Shown here: positions 52,618-59,439 of the stretch, one piece after another | How positions within the stretch are numbered: position 1 is the stretch's first letter | Layout: the number at the start of each line of letters is the position of its first letter | IMG/VR virus record: IMGVR_UViG_3300027985_000286 | Coordinates: 62,001 to 126,000 of that record | Source: a virus | DNA length: 64,000 nt | Reading direction: 5' to 3' (one strand) | The notes under the pieces: model-generated | Told to the model about the DNA's origin: nothing | What the model saw: only the letters and a program-made list of their open reading frames with translations | Database searches by the model: none | Made by a program: the position numbers and the translations under genes

Positions 52618-52900
52618 CTTTGATGTGCTTTCCAAGCAGCAAAGCCAGAAGAGCCTGAAACTGTTTTTGGTTGAAGGTCTTAGACGGTTTATCTCTTCCG
52701 TGCACAGCAAAGTAGACCGCATGACATTGGATGACTTCTACGTTTCAATAATGGATTCTGTGGGAGAGACTATAGGTCTTAGGGTAGTAGGTAAAGTCAA
52801 CGAGTACATGGAAGCTAATGATCTTGTGACTGCCAAGGATGCGCTCAGATCTTTGAATAAGTTTGTGCTGGATTTTGAAAAAGAGGTTCCTACCATTTAA
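52598..52900 (+). CDS. Small helical protein, unknown
   Basis: A 100-residue protein (MESQRIDFDVLSKQQSQKSL) that overlaps the FmdB-like gene by 20 bases. It is helical throughout, ends in VLDFEKEVPTI, and has no recognised family. Confidence 0.5.
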   Translation: MESQRIDFDVLSKQQSQKSLKLFLVEGLRRFISSVHSKVDRMTLDDFYVSIMDSVGETIGLRVVGKVNEYMEANDLVTAKDALRSLNKFVLDFEKEVPTI

Positions 52901-52903
52901 GTC

Positions 52904-52932
52904 TTGCAAGTACCAGTTTTAGGTGTTAAAAT
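52904..52932 (+). promoter_or_regulatory. Sigma70-like promoter
   Basis: TTGCAA (52904-52909), 17 bases, TAAAAT (52927-52932). It lies just after the previous stop and before the SprT-like gene. Confidence 0.5.
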
Positions 52933-52999
52933 TAGCTATTGCTGAGCTCTTTTATAAAATGAAAGGTCAAAACAATGAACAAACAAGGAGTGAGCTCAA

Positions 53000-53524
53000 T
53001 TGGAAAAAGCACTTGTTACCGTTCGAGCGAGGTTGGTTTTACTAGAAGCTGATAGAATTTGGCAAGATGTTTTGGGTGGTAGTACCTTTTCCAGACAAGC
53101 AAAAATTGAGTTTTTTAGAGATTCGCCCTTCTCTGGGATAGCGTACCCTTGGGACATGAAGGTGAGCTTCAACCTCGATTACGTCGAGTGTTATGGCATC
53201 AAAGCCTTCAATGACACCATTATCCACGAGATTTCCCACCTTGTAGCTGAAACCATCTACGGTGATTCTATCACCGACCATCATGGAAAGGAGTTTGTTG
53301 ACTGCTGCACTAAGCTAGGAGGTACGGGTGTGGCTCATCACACCTTTGACATCCAGACTTCTTTGAATCGAAAGGCTTTTAAGAAGCACTACACTTCACT
53401 ATCCTGTCCTCATTGCAGAAGCAAAACCTTCATCCGTAGTAGCGATGCCAGGAGAGTCCTTTACAATGGTTGCCTTGTGTCTTGCCAGCATTGCGGTGTG
53501 AACTTTACGTACCAACAGAGGTAA
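53000..53524 (+). CDS. SprT-like zinc metalloprotease
   Basis: A 174-residue protein. NDTIIHEISHLVAETI is the HExxH site (H76, E77, H80), with H95 (DHHGKEFVDCC) as third ligand; the C-terminal SCPHCRSKTF (C136, C139) and SCQHCGVNF (C162, C165) form a zinc ribbon. This matches the SprT/Spartan layout; Spartan proteases cut DNA-protein crosslinks. The frame starts with TTG 53000 after AAGGAG; an ATG at 52976 is in another frame and gives only 25 residues. Confidence 0.7.
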   Translation: MEKALVTVRARLVLLEADRIWQDVLGGSTFSRQAKIEFFRDSPFSGIAYPWDMKVSFNLDYVECYGIKAFNDTIIHEISHLVAETIYGDSITDHHGKEFVDCCTKLGGTGVAHHTFDIQTSLNRKAFKKHYTSLSCPHCRSKTFIRSSDARRVLYNGCLVSCQHCGVNFTYQQR

Positions 53525-53526
53525 CC

Positions 53527-54027
53527 ATGTTTAATCTATACACCAAGCTTGACCGTTTCTTTAGCTCTGTGAAAGGCATGATAGATAGCCACCAGTCCCT
53601 TAGAGAAGAGTACGACCAGAAAACGATAAAGGGTATGGGTGGTTACTCCTACGTGAACAGAGTCTGCACGCTGGGGTTTCAAGTACCAAGGTCTCTTGGT
53701 ACAACAACGTTCCTAAAAAATCTAATTAACTCGAATTACTTTGGTGACCGTGAGGTGTTTGTTTCACCTCATAATGATCAAAGGTACGATAGGATGTTTC
53801 ATAACCAGGACGTCCTATGGAAGAAAAGCAAAGGTCCTTCCTTCAACGTTGAATCGTGGTTTAGCGGCAAGCGATTTGAAAAGGGTGTTGTGTTCATTTT
53901 CACTGAATACAACCCTCAGCATGTAGAAGCACATCGTAAGTCTCAAATCGATTCTATTCTTATTCAGCTAGGAAGACTTGCTGATAGCGGTATGAAAGAC
54001 ATTACTGTTCTTTTCTTTTCAAGTTGA
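53527..54027 (+). CDS. Protein with P-loop-like segment, unknown
   Basis: A 166-residue protein (MFNLYTKLDRFFSSVKGMID). VPRSLGTTTFLKNLINS resembles the N-terminal part of a P-loop NTPase but lacks the usual GK(S/T); a later VVFIFTEYNPQ could be the matching beta strand. It may be a degenerate or atypical NTPase. It starts two bases after the SprT-like gene. Confidence 0.45.
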   Translation: MFNLYTKLDRFFSSVKGMIDSHQSLREEYDQKTIKGMGGYSYVNRVCTLGFQVPRSLGTTTFLKNLINSNYFGDREVFVSPHNDQRYDRMFHNQDVLWKKSKGPSFNVESWFSGKRFEKGVVFIFTEYNPQHVEAHRKSQIDSILIQLGRLADSGMKDITVLFFSS

Positions 54028-54034
54028 GGCAATC

Positions 54035-54985
54035 ATGGATATTCGTTACGGTAGAAAGCGTTCTGGCATTCGTAGAGAAGTTCAGGCAAAGGTTAATGAC
54101 TGGCTAGAGTCTATCAAAGATGAGGATCTGCGCGAGGCTGCAGAGAAGGATGTGATTGTGACTGGTGGCGCAATTGCTTCCATGCTCTTAGGTGAGCGCG
54201 TTAATGACTGGGATTTCTACTTTCGTACCAGGGAAACGACAAGGGCAGTTGCTGACTACTATGTCAATATGTTCAATGAGGCCCATAAGCTAGAGGTCAG
54301 CAAGGGAGTTAAGAACTGTCAGCCTCTTGTTAGAGAAGAGGATATTAAGAACATCCGCGGAGAATCAGAAAGGCGAGTTGTAATCTTCATTCAGTCTGCA
54401 GGTGTTGCCTCAGAGACACAAGAAACATACTCCTACTTTGAAGGTATGGGCGTTAACGATGCAATGGACTTTGCAGAGACCGCAATCAAAGAGCGGGAAG
54501 AAGAGGAGAAGGGAGAGAAGTATCGCCCGGTATTCATGTCTCAGAACGCTATTACACTGAGCAACAAGGTTCAGCTAGTTACCCGGTTCTACGGAGAGCC
54601 AGAAAAGATTCATGATAACTACGACTTCATCCACGCAACCAGTTATTGGGACCACGCCAAGAAAGAACTTGTGATTCCTGCTGCTGCGATGGAGTCACTT
54701 CTCAGTAGAACTCTAGTGTACCGAGGTAGTCTCTACCCTGTTGCTAGCATCTTTCGAGTCAAGAAGTTCATTGAGCGGGGATGGAGAATTACTGCAGGCC
54801 AACAGCTCAAGATCATGTGGCAGATTAGTGAGATTGATCTATCTGATTATGATGTCATGAGAGAACAGCTTACGGGAGTTGATATGGCCTATATGTGGCA
54901 GTTGATTGAAGCTCTAAAGGGAGTTGAACCAGACAAAGTCAACTCTTCGTACATTGGGGCAATCATCGATAAGATATTCGATTGA
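54035..54985 (+). CDS. Nucleotidyltransferase
   Basis: A 316-residue protein. DVIVTGGAIASMLLGERVND and WDFYF give the G-G and D58-x-D60 pattern of the polymerase-beta-type nucleotidyltransferase fold. The C-terminal half contains PAAAMESLLSRTLVYRGSLY and RVKKFIERGWRITAGQQLKI. Similar proteins are annotated in other phages; the substrate (a tRNA, DNA or protein) is unknown. It starts seven bases after the previous stop. Confidence 0.65.
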   Translation: MDIRYGRKRSGIRREVQAKVNDWLESIKDEDLREAAEKDVIVTGGAIASMLLGERVNDWDFYFRTRETTRAVADYYVNMFNEAHKLEVSKGVKNCQPLVREEDIKNIRGESERRVVIFIQSAGVASETQETYSYFEGMGVNDAMDFAETAIKEREEEEKGEKYRPVFMSQNAITLSNKVQLVTRFYGEPEKIHDNYDFIHATSYWDHAKKELVIPAAAMESLLSRTLVYRGSLYPVASIFRVKKFIERGWRITAGQQLKIMWQISEIDLSDYDVMREQLTGVDMAYMWQLIEALKGVEPDKVNSSYIGAIIDKIFD

Positions 54986-54997
54986 GCACAGCCTGGT

Positions 54998-55252
54998 ATG
55001 GACAGAGATCTGCAAGCGTTGATCAACCAAACGATCTTTGAGAACGAAGAGCTCAAAAAGGATAAGCACAACCTTGAGTTAAAGGTGCGTGGTTTACAGA
55101 AGAGTCTTGCTAGGGCGTGGTTTTATGCCCTAGAAGATATAATAGATGATATGGAGAAGGATTTGGCTTTCAGAGAAGAACTACGCCCTTTAGTCGAGAA
55201 GATTGTAGAGTTTGAGCACAGCAAGATAAAGGTTGAGCGGTGTTTTTTGTGA
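54998..55252 (+). CDS. Small coiled-coil protein, unknown
   Basis: An 84-residue, charged protein (NEELKKDKHNLELKVRGLQK) with heptads along most of its length. No family recognised. It lacks a strong ribosome site; the call rests on frame length and position. Confidence 0.45.
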   Translation: MDRDLQALINQTIFENEELKKDKHNLELKVRGLQKSLARAWFYALEDIIDDMEKDLAFREELRPLVEKIVEFEHSKIKVERCFL

Positions 55253-55259
55253 CGATGTC

Positions 55260-55288
55260 TTGAAGTCTACTCGTGTCGGTGCTAAGCT
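55260..55288 (+). promoter_or_regulatory. Sigma70-like early promoter, extended -10
   Basis: TTGAAG (55260-55265), 17 bases, TAAGCT (55283-55288) preceded by GGTGC, the same extended -10 as at 36345 and 38502. Confidence 0.5.
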
Positions 55289-55316
55289 ATAGACACACTA
55301 ACAAGGGTACTACACT

Positions 55317-55583
55317 ATGTCACGCAGAACTAACAAACAGATCCTCAAGCACGTTTGCCGTGTTACCCTTATCATGGACTTCAGCAACTACACTCTCTTG
55401 GATTGGATGGATGATGAAGACGTCCAGAAGATGCACAAGATGAAGGACGAGGGGCTGATCCAGTACGTTGAAGGTAAGGGTTGGCGAGCAACTGCTGGTG
55501 GGCTAGTTCGGTGTTACCCGATGATGAGCACAGACCTTCTCAAGGTTTACATTGAGGCAGATGAACGGAACGGGGTGGCTTGA
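55317..55583 (+). CDS. Small protein, unknown
   Basis: An 88-residue protein (SRRTNKQILKHVCRVTLIMD) with a helical, mixed-charge core and a winged-helix-like length and pattern (MKDEGLIQYVEGKGWRATAG). A DNA-binding role is possible. It is a single-gene unit between a promoter and a terminator. Confidence 0.5.
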   Translation: MSRRTNKQILKHVCRVTLIMDFSNYTLLDWMDDEDVQKMHKMKDEGLIQYVEGKGWRATAGGLVRCYPMMSTDLLKVYIEADERNGVA

Positions 55584-55600
55584 CCACCCCCTTTCTTTTC
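55572..55600 (+). terminator. Rho-independent terminator
   Basis: GGGGTGG (55572-55578) pairs with CCACCCC (55584-55590) around CTTGA, with CTTTCTTTTC after it. The stop codon of the preceding gene lies in the loop. Confidence 0.88.
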
Positions 55601-55645
55601 TGTTACAGTAAACCACGACATTACAAGTAATCTTGGAGGTTGACG

Positions 55646-56029
55646 ATGGACACCATCGTATACATTGCTATCGACAAGCTCTACACTGCTGATGACTTCA
55701 ACGTTGGTGACGAGGTTGTTTTGGCGTATCTCTTTCCTGGTAACGTGAAAGGCGAGTACACTTTCAACCCTTTGGCTCATAACAGAAAGGTTTTCCCTGA
55801 CCACGAATGCAGGGGTAAGATAATTAAGAAGATTGGTGACCGTGTTCACGTGGATAGTGACGACTACCCTATCACGGTTGGTCATACCTGTGGAAAGTTT
55901 GATTTCAGCCCGTTTATTGCAGCGTTTCCGGTGGACGTTGCAAAAGAGACCTACCGCAAGTTCTTGGAGGCTCAGCCTAATTCCTATGTAAAGCGAGAGC
56001 TTATTGATACCTGCGTCAATGGACTGTAA
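55646..56029 (+). CDS. Small protein, unknown
   Basis: A 127-residue beta-rich protein (MDTIVYIAIDKLYTADDFNV), with GGAGG before ATG 55646. It has several His and Cys at the end. No family recognised. A promoter must lie between the terminator and this gene, but I see no clear hexamers. Confidence 0.5.
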   Translation: MDTIVYIAIDKLYTADDFNVGDEVVLAYLFPGNVKGEYTFNPLAHNRKVFPDHECRGKIIKKIGDRVHVDSDDYPITVGHTCGKFDFSPFIAAFPVDVAKETYRKFLEAQPNSYVKRELIDTCVNGL

Positions 56030-56045
56030 AGGAGACCCATCAGAT

Positions 56046-56252
56046 ATGGCAAGAAATAGGAAAGATTTCGTCAACGGTTGCCCCGGAGAAGAAGAGGGAG
56101 CGCACGACTACCTAAAAGAGGTTCTTGATGAGATTGAGAACAGAGTCAACTTAATCAAGGATCTTTTAGAAAACATCAAAGGCGTGCGTGACCTAGGTCA
56201 AGCGGAAGATGCTATGAGAGAGCTTGATGACCTTTCAGAGGATCTGTACTAA
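56046..56252 (+). CDS. Small acidic helical protein, unknown
   Basis: A 68-residue protein (MARNRKDFVNGCPGEEEGAH), with a long amphipathic helix after it. The start is uncertain: ATG 56019 in frame overlaps the previous gene, and AAGGAG lies about ten bases before 56046. No family recognised. Confidence 0.45.
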   Translation: MARNRKDFVNGCPGEEEGAHDYLKEVLDEIENRVNLIKDLLENIKGVRDLGQAEDAMRELDDLSEDLY

Positions 56253-56261
56253 GGAGGCTAT

Positions 56262-56486
56262 ATGAAAGAGGTGGTGTTGCCATTTGCAAGTGCCTTCAGG
56301 TTGGCGGTCAAGGAAAACATCGAACGAGATCAGAGGAAGGGGTTGATCTCTAAGGTTCACGGTGACGTTGCTGACCTCTACGAAGAGGAAGCACGGGATG
56401 TACTAATTCGTACAGGGGCGAACTACAAGCCTGAGTACCCTGATCACCATTTCATTAAGGTAGAGGGGTTTATTGATGAACGTTAG
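56262..56486 (+). CDS. Small protein, unknown
   Basis: A 74-residue protein (MKEVVLPFASAFRLAVKENI). GGAGGC precedes the ATG. Its end overlaps the next gene by 11 bases. No family recognised. Confidence 0.5.
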   Translation: MKEVVLPFASAFRLAVKENIERDQRKGLISKVHGDVADLYEEEARDVLIRTGANYKPEYPDHHFIKVEGFIDER

Positions 56487-56682
56487 TTTGGTTATACCTA
56501 AGTCCACTTTTGACCAATTTCGTAAATCTAACCCCAATCTTCGGTGGGGTCAAGAATTCTACACGTTTATGCAACTGCATAAGGTTAAGTCTGAACGTGT
56601 CTTTTTCGACAGGTTGTATAACGAACAGTCCGACGAAGTAGCCAAGAAGATGGTATTAAGCATAGTAGACCACACCCAGTGA
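56476..56682 (+). CDS. Small protein, unknown, possibly frameshifted
   Basis: A 68-residue protein (MNVSLVIPKSTFDQFRKSNP), with AGAGG before the ATG. In the +1 frame beyond its stop a protein-like reading of 50 codons continues to 56821 without a start codon, so this gene may be the first part of a longer, frameshifted protein. No family recognised. Confidence 0.45.
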   Translation: MNVSLVIPKSTFDQFRKSNPNLRWGQEFYTFMQLHKVKSERVFFDRLYNEQSDEVAKKMVLSIVDHTQ

Positions 56683-56829
56683 CTGGGAGGTTGGTGTTGA
56701 CGATGAAGCAATTGTATCTGGTGACTACACTCTAGTGAAGAGTTTTGGCATAGGTACAAAGGACTCGAAGACGAGGTACAGCCTTATGATTTTCGATAAT
56801 GATAAGAAGGTTGTAAGGTGAAACCAGAT

Positions 56830-56892
56830 ACTCCTCTAGTACAGGAGTAGGGGTTAAATAATCTTGCTAGAGGAGTTCTAGCTTAGTACAAT
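56830..56892 (+). promoter_or_regulatory. Composite control region of NAD genes
   Basis: A 10-bp inverted repeat ACTCCTCTAG (56830-56839) and CTAGAGGAGT (56867-56876) encloses a late-type box GTTAAATA (56853-56860). A sigma70-like promoter overlaps: TTGCTA (56864-56869), 17 bases, TACAAT (56887-56892), with a short GCTAGA/TCTAGC dyad in its spacer. A competing hairpin TACTCCT/AGGAGTA lies at 56829-56849. Confidence 0.55.
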
Positions 56893-56928
56893 ACGTGTAA
56901 CTAGCAGTTCACTACATTGGGGAGTCCA

Positions 56929-57969
56929 ATGATGCAAAGTAAGCCTTATGACCTTATCGTTTACATCGGTAGGTTCCAACCTTTTCACTTTGGTCACTAC
57001 AAGGTTGCGCGCTACGCGCAAAGTATTTCAGAGAACCTTCTGATTCTGATTGGTTCTTCTGAGTCTCCTAGAACACCCAAGAACCCCTGGACATTCTTAG
57101 AAAGGGCTGAGATGGTACGCTGTTTACCATCACTGAACCTGTACATCAGACCCGTTCCGGATGTCATGTACGATGATTCAGCTTGGGTTGCCATCGTTGA
57201 TGGCTGCATTGAAGAAATCAAGAGCCGAACTAATGCCAAGAAGATTGGCATTATAGGTTTCAATAAGGACGAGTCCTCCTATTACCTAGACTACTTCAAA
57301 CAGCGGACGACATTTGTCCAGGCTCCTGAGTTTTCTGCAGGTGACCAACCGCTGAGCTCTACTGACATCAGGTCGTCTATGTTCAACGGTCTTCACGTCT
57401 TCACTAAGTCCGTTCTTCCGATTGATGTGTACTCCAAGTTCGTCGAGAATTTCGTCAAAACGTACCACTTCGAAGATCTGAAGAAGGACTACCAAGCTGT
57501 TTCGGATTACAAGAAGGCTTGGGCTAACAGTCCGTACCCACCAATTTTTACGACGGTTGACTGTGTTGTCGTACAGTCTGGCCACATCCTCTTGGTAAAA
57601 AGAGGAGCGTACCCTGGTAAGGGTTTGTGGGCATTGCCTGGCGGTTTTGTTAACCAGAATGAGCATATCCTGGATGCTGCAATCCGAGAGCTCAGAGAAG
57701 AGACTGGATTGCACGTTGCGGAAAAGGTTCTGCGCGGATCTATCCGAAAAGTAAAGGTGTTTGATAACCCGGATAGGTCAAGTAGAGGAAGAACCATCAC
57801 TCACGTACATGGTATCCGTTTGGACGACAAGAAGGACCTTCCAAGGGTTACCGGTGGTGATGATGCAGTAGAGGCAAAGTGGTTTTCTTTCGGCGAGTTC
57901 TACGGTATGCAGAGAGTGATGTTCGAAGACCACTATTTCATCGGCCGTTCAATCGTAAGTCAAATCTAA
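56929..57969 (+). CDS. nadM: Bifunctional NMN adenylyltransferase / Nudix hydrolase
   Basis: A 346-residue, two-domain enzyme. The N-terminal adenylyltransferase has GRFQPFHFGH (14-23), and LSSTDIRSS (142-150) is its second nucleotide-binding motif; it makes NAD from NMN and ATP. The C-terminal Nudix domain has GGFVNQNEHILDAAIRELRE followed by ETG (238-260), with the key residues of the Nudix box. Phage KVP40 has the same architecture (NatV). GGGGAG precedes ATG 56929; ATG 56932 is possible. The next gene supplies its substrate. Confidence 0.93.
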   Translation: MMQSKPYDLIVYIGRFQPFHFGHYKVARYAQSISENLLILIGSSESPRTPKNPWTFLERAEMVRCLPSLNLYIRPVPDVMYDDSAWVAIVDGCIEEIKSRTNAKKIGIIGFNKDESSYYLDYFKQRTTFVQAPEFSAGDQPLSSTDIRSSMFNGLHVFTKSVLPIDVYSKFVENFVKTYHFEDLKKDYQAVSDYKKAWANSPYPPIFTTVDCVVVQSGHILLVKRGAYPGKGLWALPGGFVNQNEHILDAAIRELREETGLHVAEKVLRGSIRKVKVFDNPDRSSRGRTITHVHGIRLDDKKDLPRVTGGDDAVEAKWFSFGEFYGMQRVMFEDHYFIGRSIVSQI

Positions 57970-57982
57970 GGGGAGCCCGAAG

Positions 57983-59383
57983 ATGCGCGTTAATCCTATT
58001 CTTAATACTGATAGTTACAAGTACAGCCACTACCTGCAATATCCGCCAAGAACCCAGTACGTTACTTCGTACATCGAAGCCAGAGGGTCTTACGACCCTG
58101 ACTATAACGAAACTGTTTTCTTCGGATTGCAAGCATTCCTTATGGAATACATGATGCAACCGATCACTATGTTTGACGTGATGGAAGCCAATTTCATCGT
58201 GTCAGCGCATGGTGAGCCCTTTAACCTGGAAGGTTGGAAGAAGATCGTAAACAAGCACGGCGGTTTCCTCCCTGTCAAGATTGAGGCGGTACCGGAGGGC
58301 ACTGCTGTTCCTCTGCGCAATGTCCTGGTGCAGGTGACCAACACTGATCCAGAACTCCCTTGGGTGACTACCTTTGTTGAGACTGCAATCCTCAGGGCAG
58401 TGTGGTACCCCTCAACCGTGGCCACCATTAGCATGAAGATTCGCAACATGCTCAAAGAGTATGCAGCGAAGTCTGGTTCTGTTGAAGGTGTTGACTTCAA
58501 GCTACACGATTTTGGAGCAAGAGGCGTTTCGTCTAACGAGTCTGCAATGCTCGGAGGCTTGGCCCATCTTGCTACCGGGGCGATGGGGACTGACACCGTC
58601 ATGTCATTGGTCGGTGCTCTGAACTACTATGACCAGCCAGATGCTGGGTTTTCAATTCCAGCAGCAGAGCACAGTACCATCACTTCCTGGGGCCCTGACC
58701 ACGAGATTGATGCGTATCGGAACATGCTCCAGCAGTTCGCCAAGCCTGGGTCCCTTGTAGCGGTTGTTTCTGACTCGTACAATATCTGGAATGCAGTTGA
58801 CAATCTCTGGGGCGAAGAGCTCAAGAAGGATGTCATCAATAGCGGAGCAACTGTTGTTGTTCGCCCAGATAGCGGTGACCCAACTACCGTACCGGTTGAG
58901 GTGATAGAAAGACTGATGCTGAAGTACGGTTATACCGTGAACGAGAAAGGGTACAAGACTCTTCCGAAGTGCATTCGAGTTATCCAAGGTGACGGAATCA
59001 ACAAGGATTCTATCAAGCAAATCCTTGCGAATATGGATGACAAGAAGCTTTCGCTAGACAACATCGCGTTTGGTATGGGTGGTGCGTTGCTCCAGAAGAT
59101 GGACAGAGATACGTTCATGTGGGCAATGAAAGAGAGCAACATTGTCGTTGATGGCAAGTCCCGTGACGTTTTCAAGAGCCCTGTAGGCGACGCAGTGAAG
59201 GCATCCAAACGCGGACGTTTGAAGCTGGTGCGTAACCCTCAGAACAATATGTTCACTACCATGAAGGAGTCTGTTGTGCACTTTGCTGGTGATGTGTCTG
59301 TCATGCGTGATGTCTACGAGGACGGTGTTCTCTACAACAAAACTACACTGAAAGAGGTTCGTGCGACTGCAAATGCTTCTTGA
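57983..59383 (+). CDS. nadV: Nicotinamide phosphoribosyltransferase
   Basis: A 466-residue NAMPT-type enzyme. NTDSYKYSHYLQYPPRTQYV opens the family, FGARGVSSNESAMLGGLAHL the core, and SIPAAEHSTITSWGPDH holds H230, equivalent to the catalytic His of human NAMPT. It makes NMN from nicotinamide and PRPP. With the preceding enzyme it forms a complete two-step route from nicotinamide to NAD. GGGGAG precedes the ATG, 13 bases after the previous stop. Confidence 0.96.
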   Translation: MRVNPILNTDSYKYSHYLQYPPRTQYVTSYIEARGSYDPDYNETVFFGLQAFLMEYMMQPITMFDVMEANFIVSAHGEPFNLEGWKKIVNKHGGFLPVKIEAVPEGTAVPLRNVLVQVTNTDPELPWVTTFVETAILRAVWYPSTVATISMKIRNMLKEYAAKSGSVEGVDFKLHDFGARGVSSNESAMLGGLAHLATGAMGTDTVMSLVGALNYYDQPDAGFSIPAAEHSTITSWGPDHEIDAYRNMLQQFAKPGSLVAVVSDSYNIWNAVDNLWGEELKKDVINSGATVVVRPDSGDPTTVPVEVIERLMLKYGYTVNEKGYKTLPKCIRVIQGDGINKDSIKQILANMDDKKLSLDNIAFGMGGALLQKMDRDTFMWAMKESNIVVDGKSRDVFKSPVGDAVKASKRGRLKLVRNPQNNMFTTMKESVVHFAGDVSVMRDVYEDGVLYNKTTLKEVRATANAS

Positions 59384-59408
59384 CCTCCAGGGTGAGAAGC
59401 GTTATAAT
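59380..59408 (+). promoter_or_regulatory. Strong sigma70 promoter of rIIA
   Basis: TTGACC (59380-59385), 17 bases, TATAAT (59403-59408): nearly a perfect bacterial consensus. It begins inside the end of nadV and serves rIIA and rIIB. Confidence 0.85.
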
Positions 59409-59439
59409 GAGCAAATTGTAAAGAGGAGGGTTACTCAGG

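Noticed and set aside
52976-53053. 25-residue frame from ATG 52976
   Set aside because: It is in a different frame from the SprT-like gene and overlaps its start; a leader peptide is possible but unsupported.
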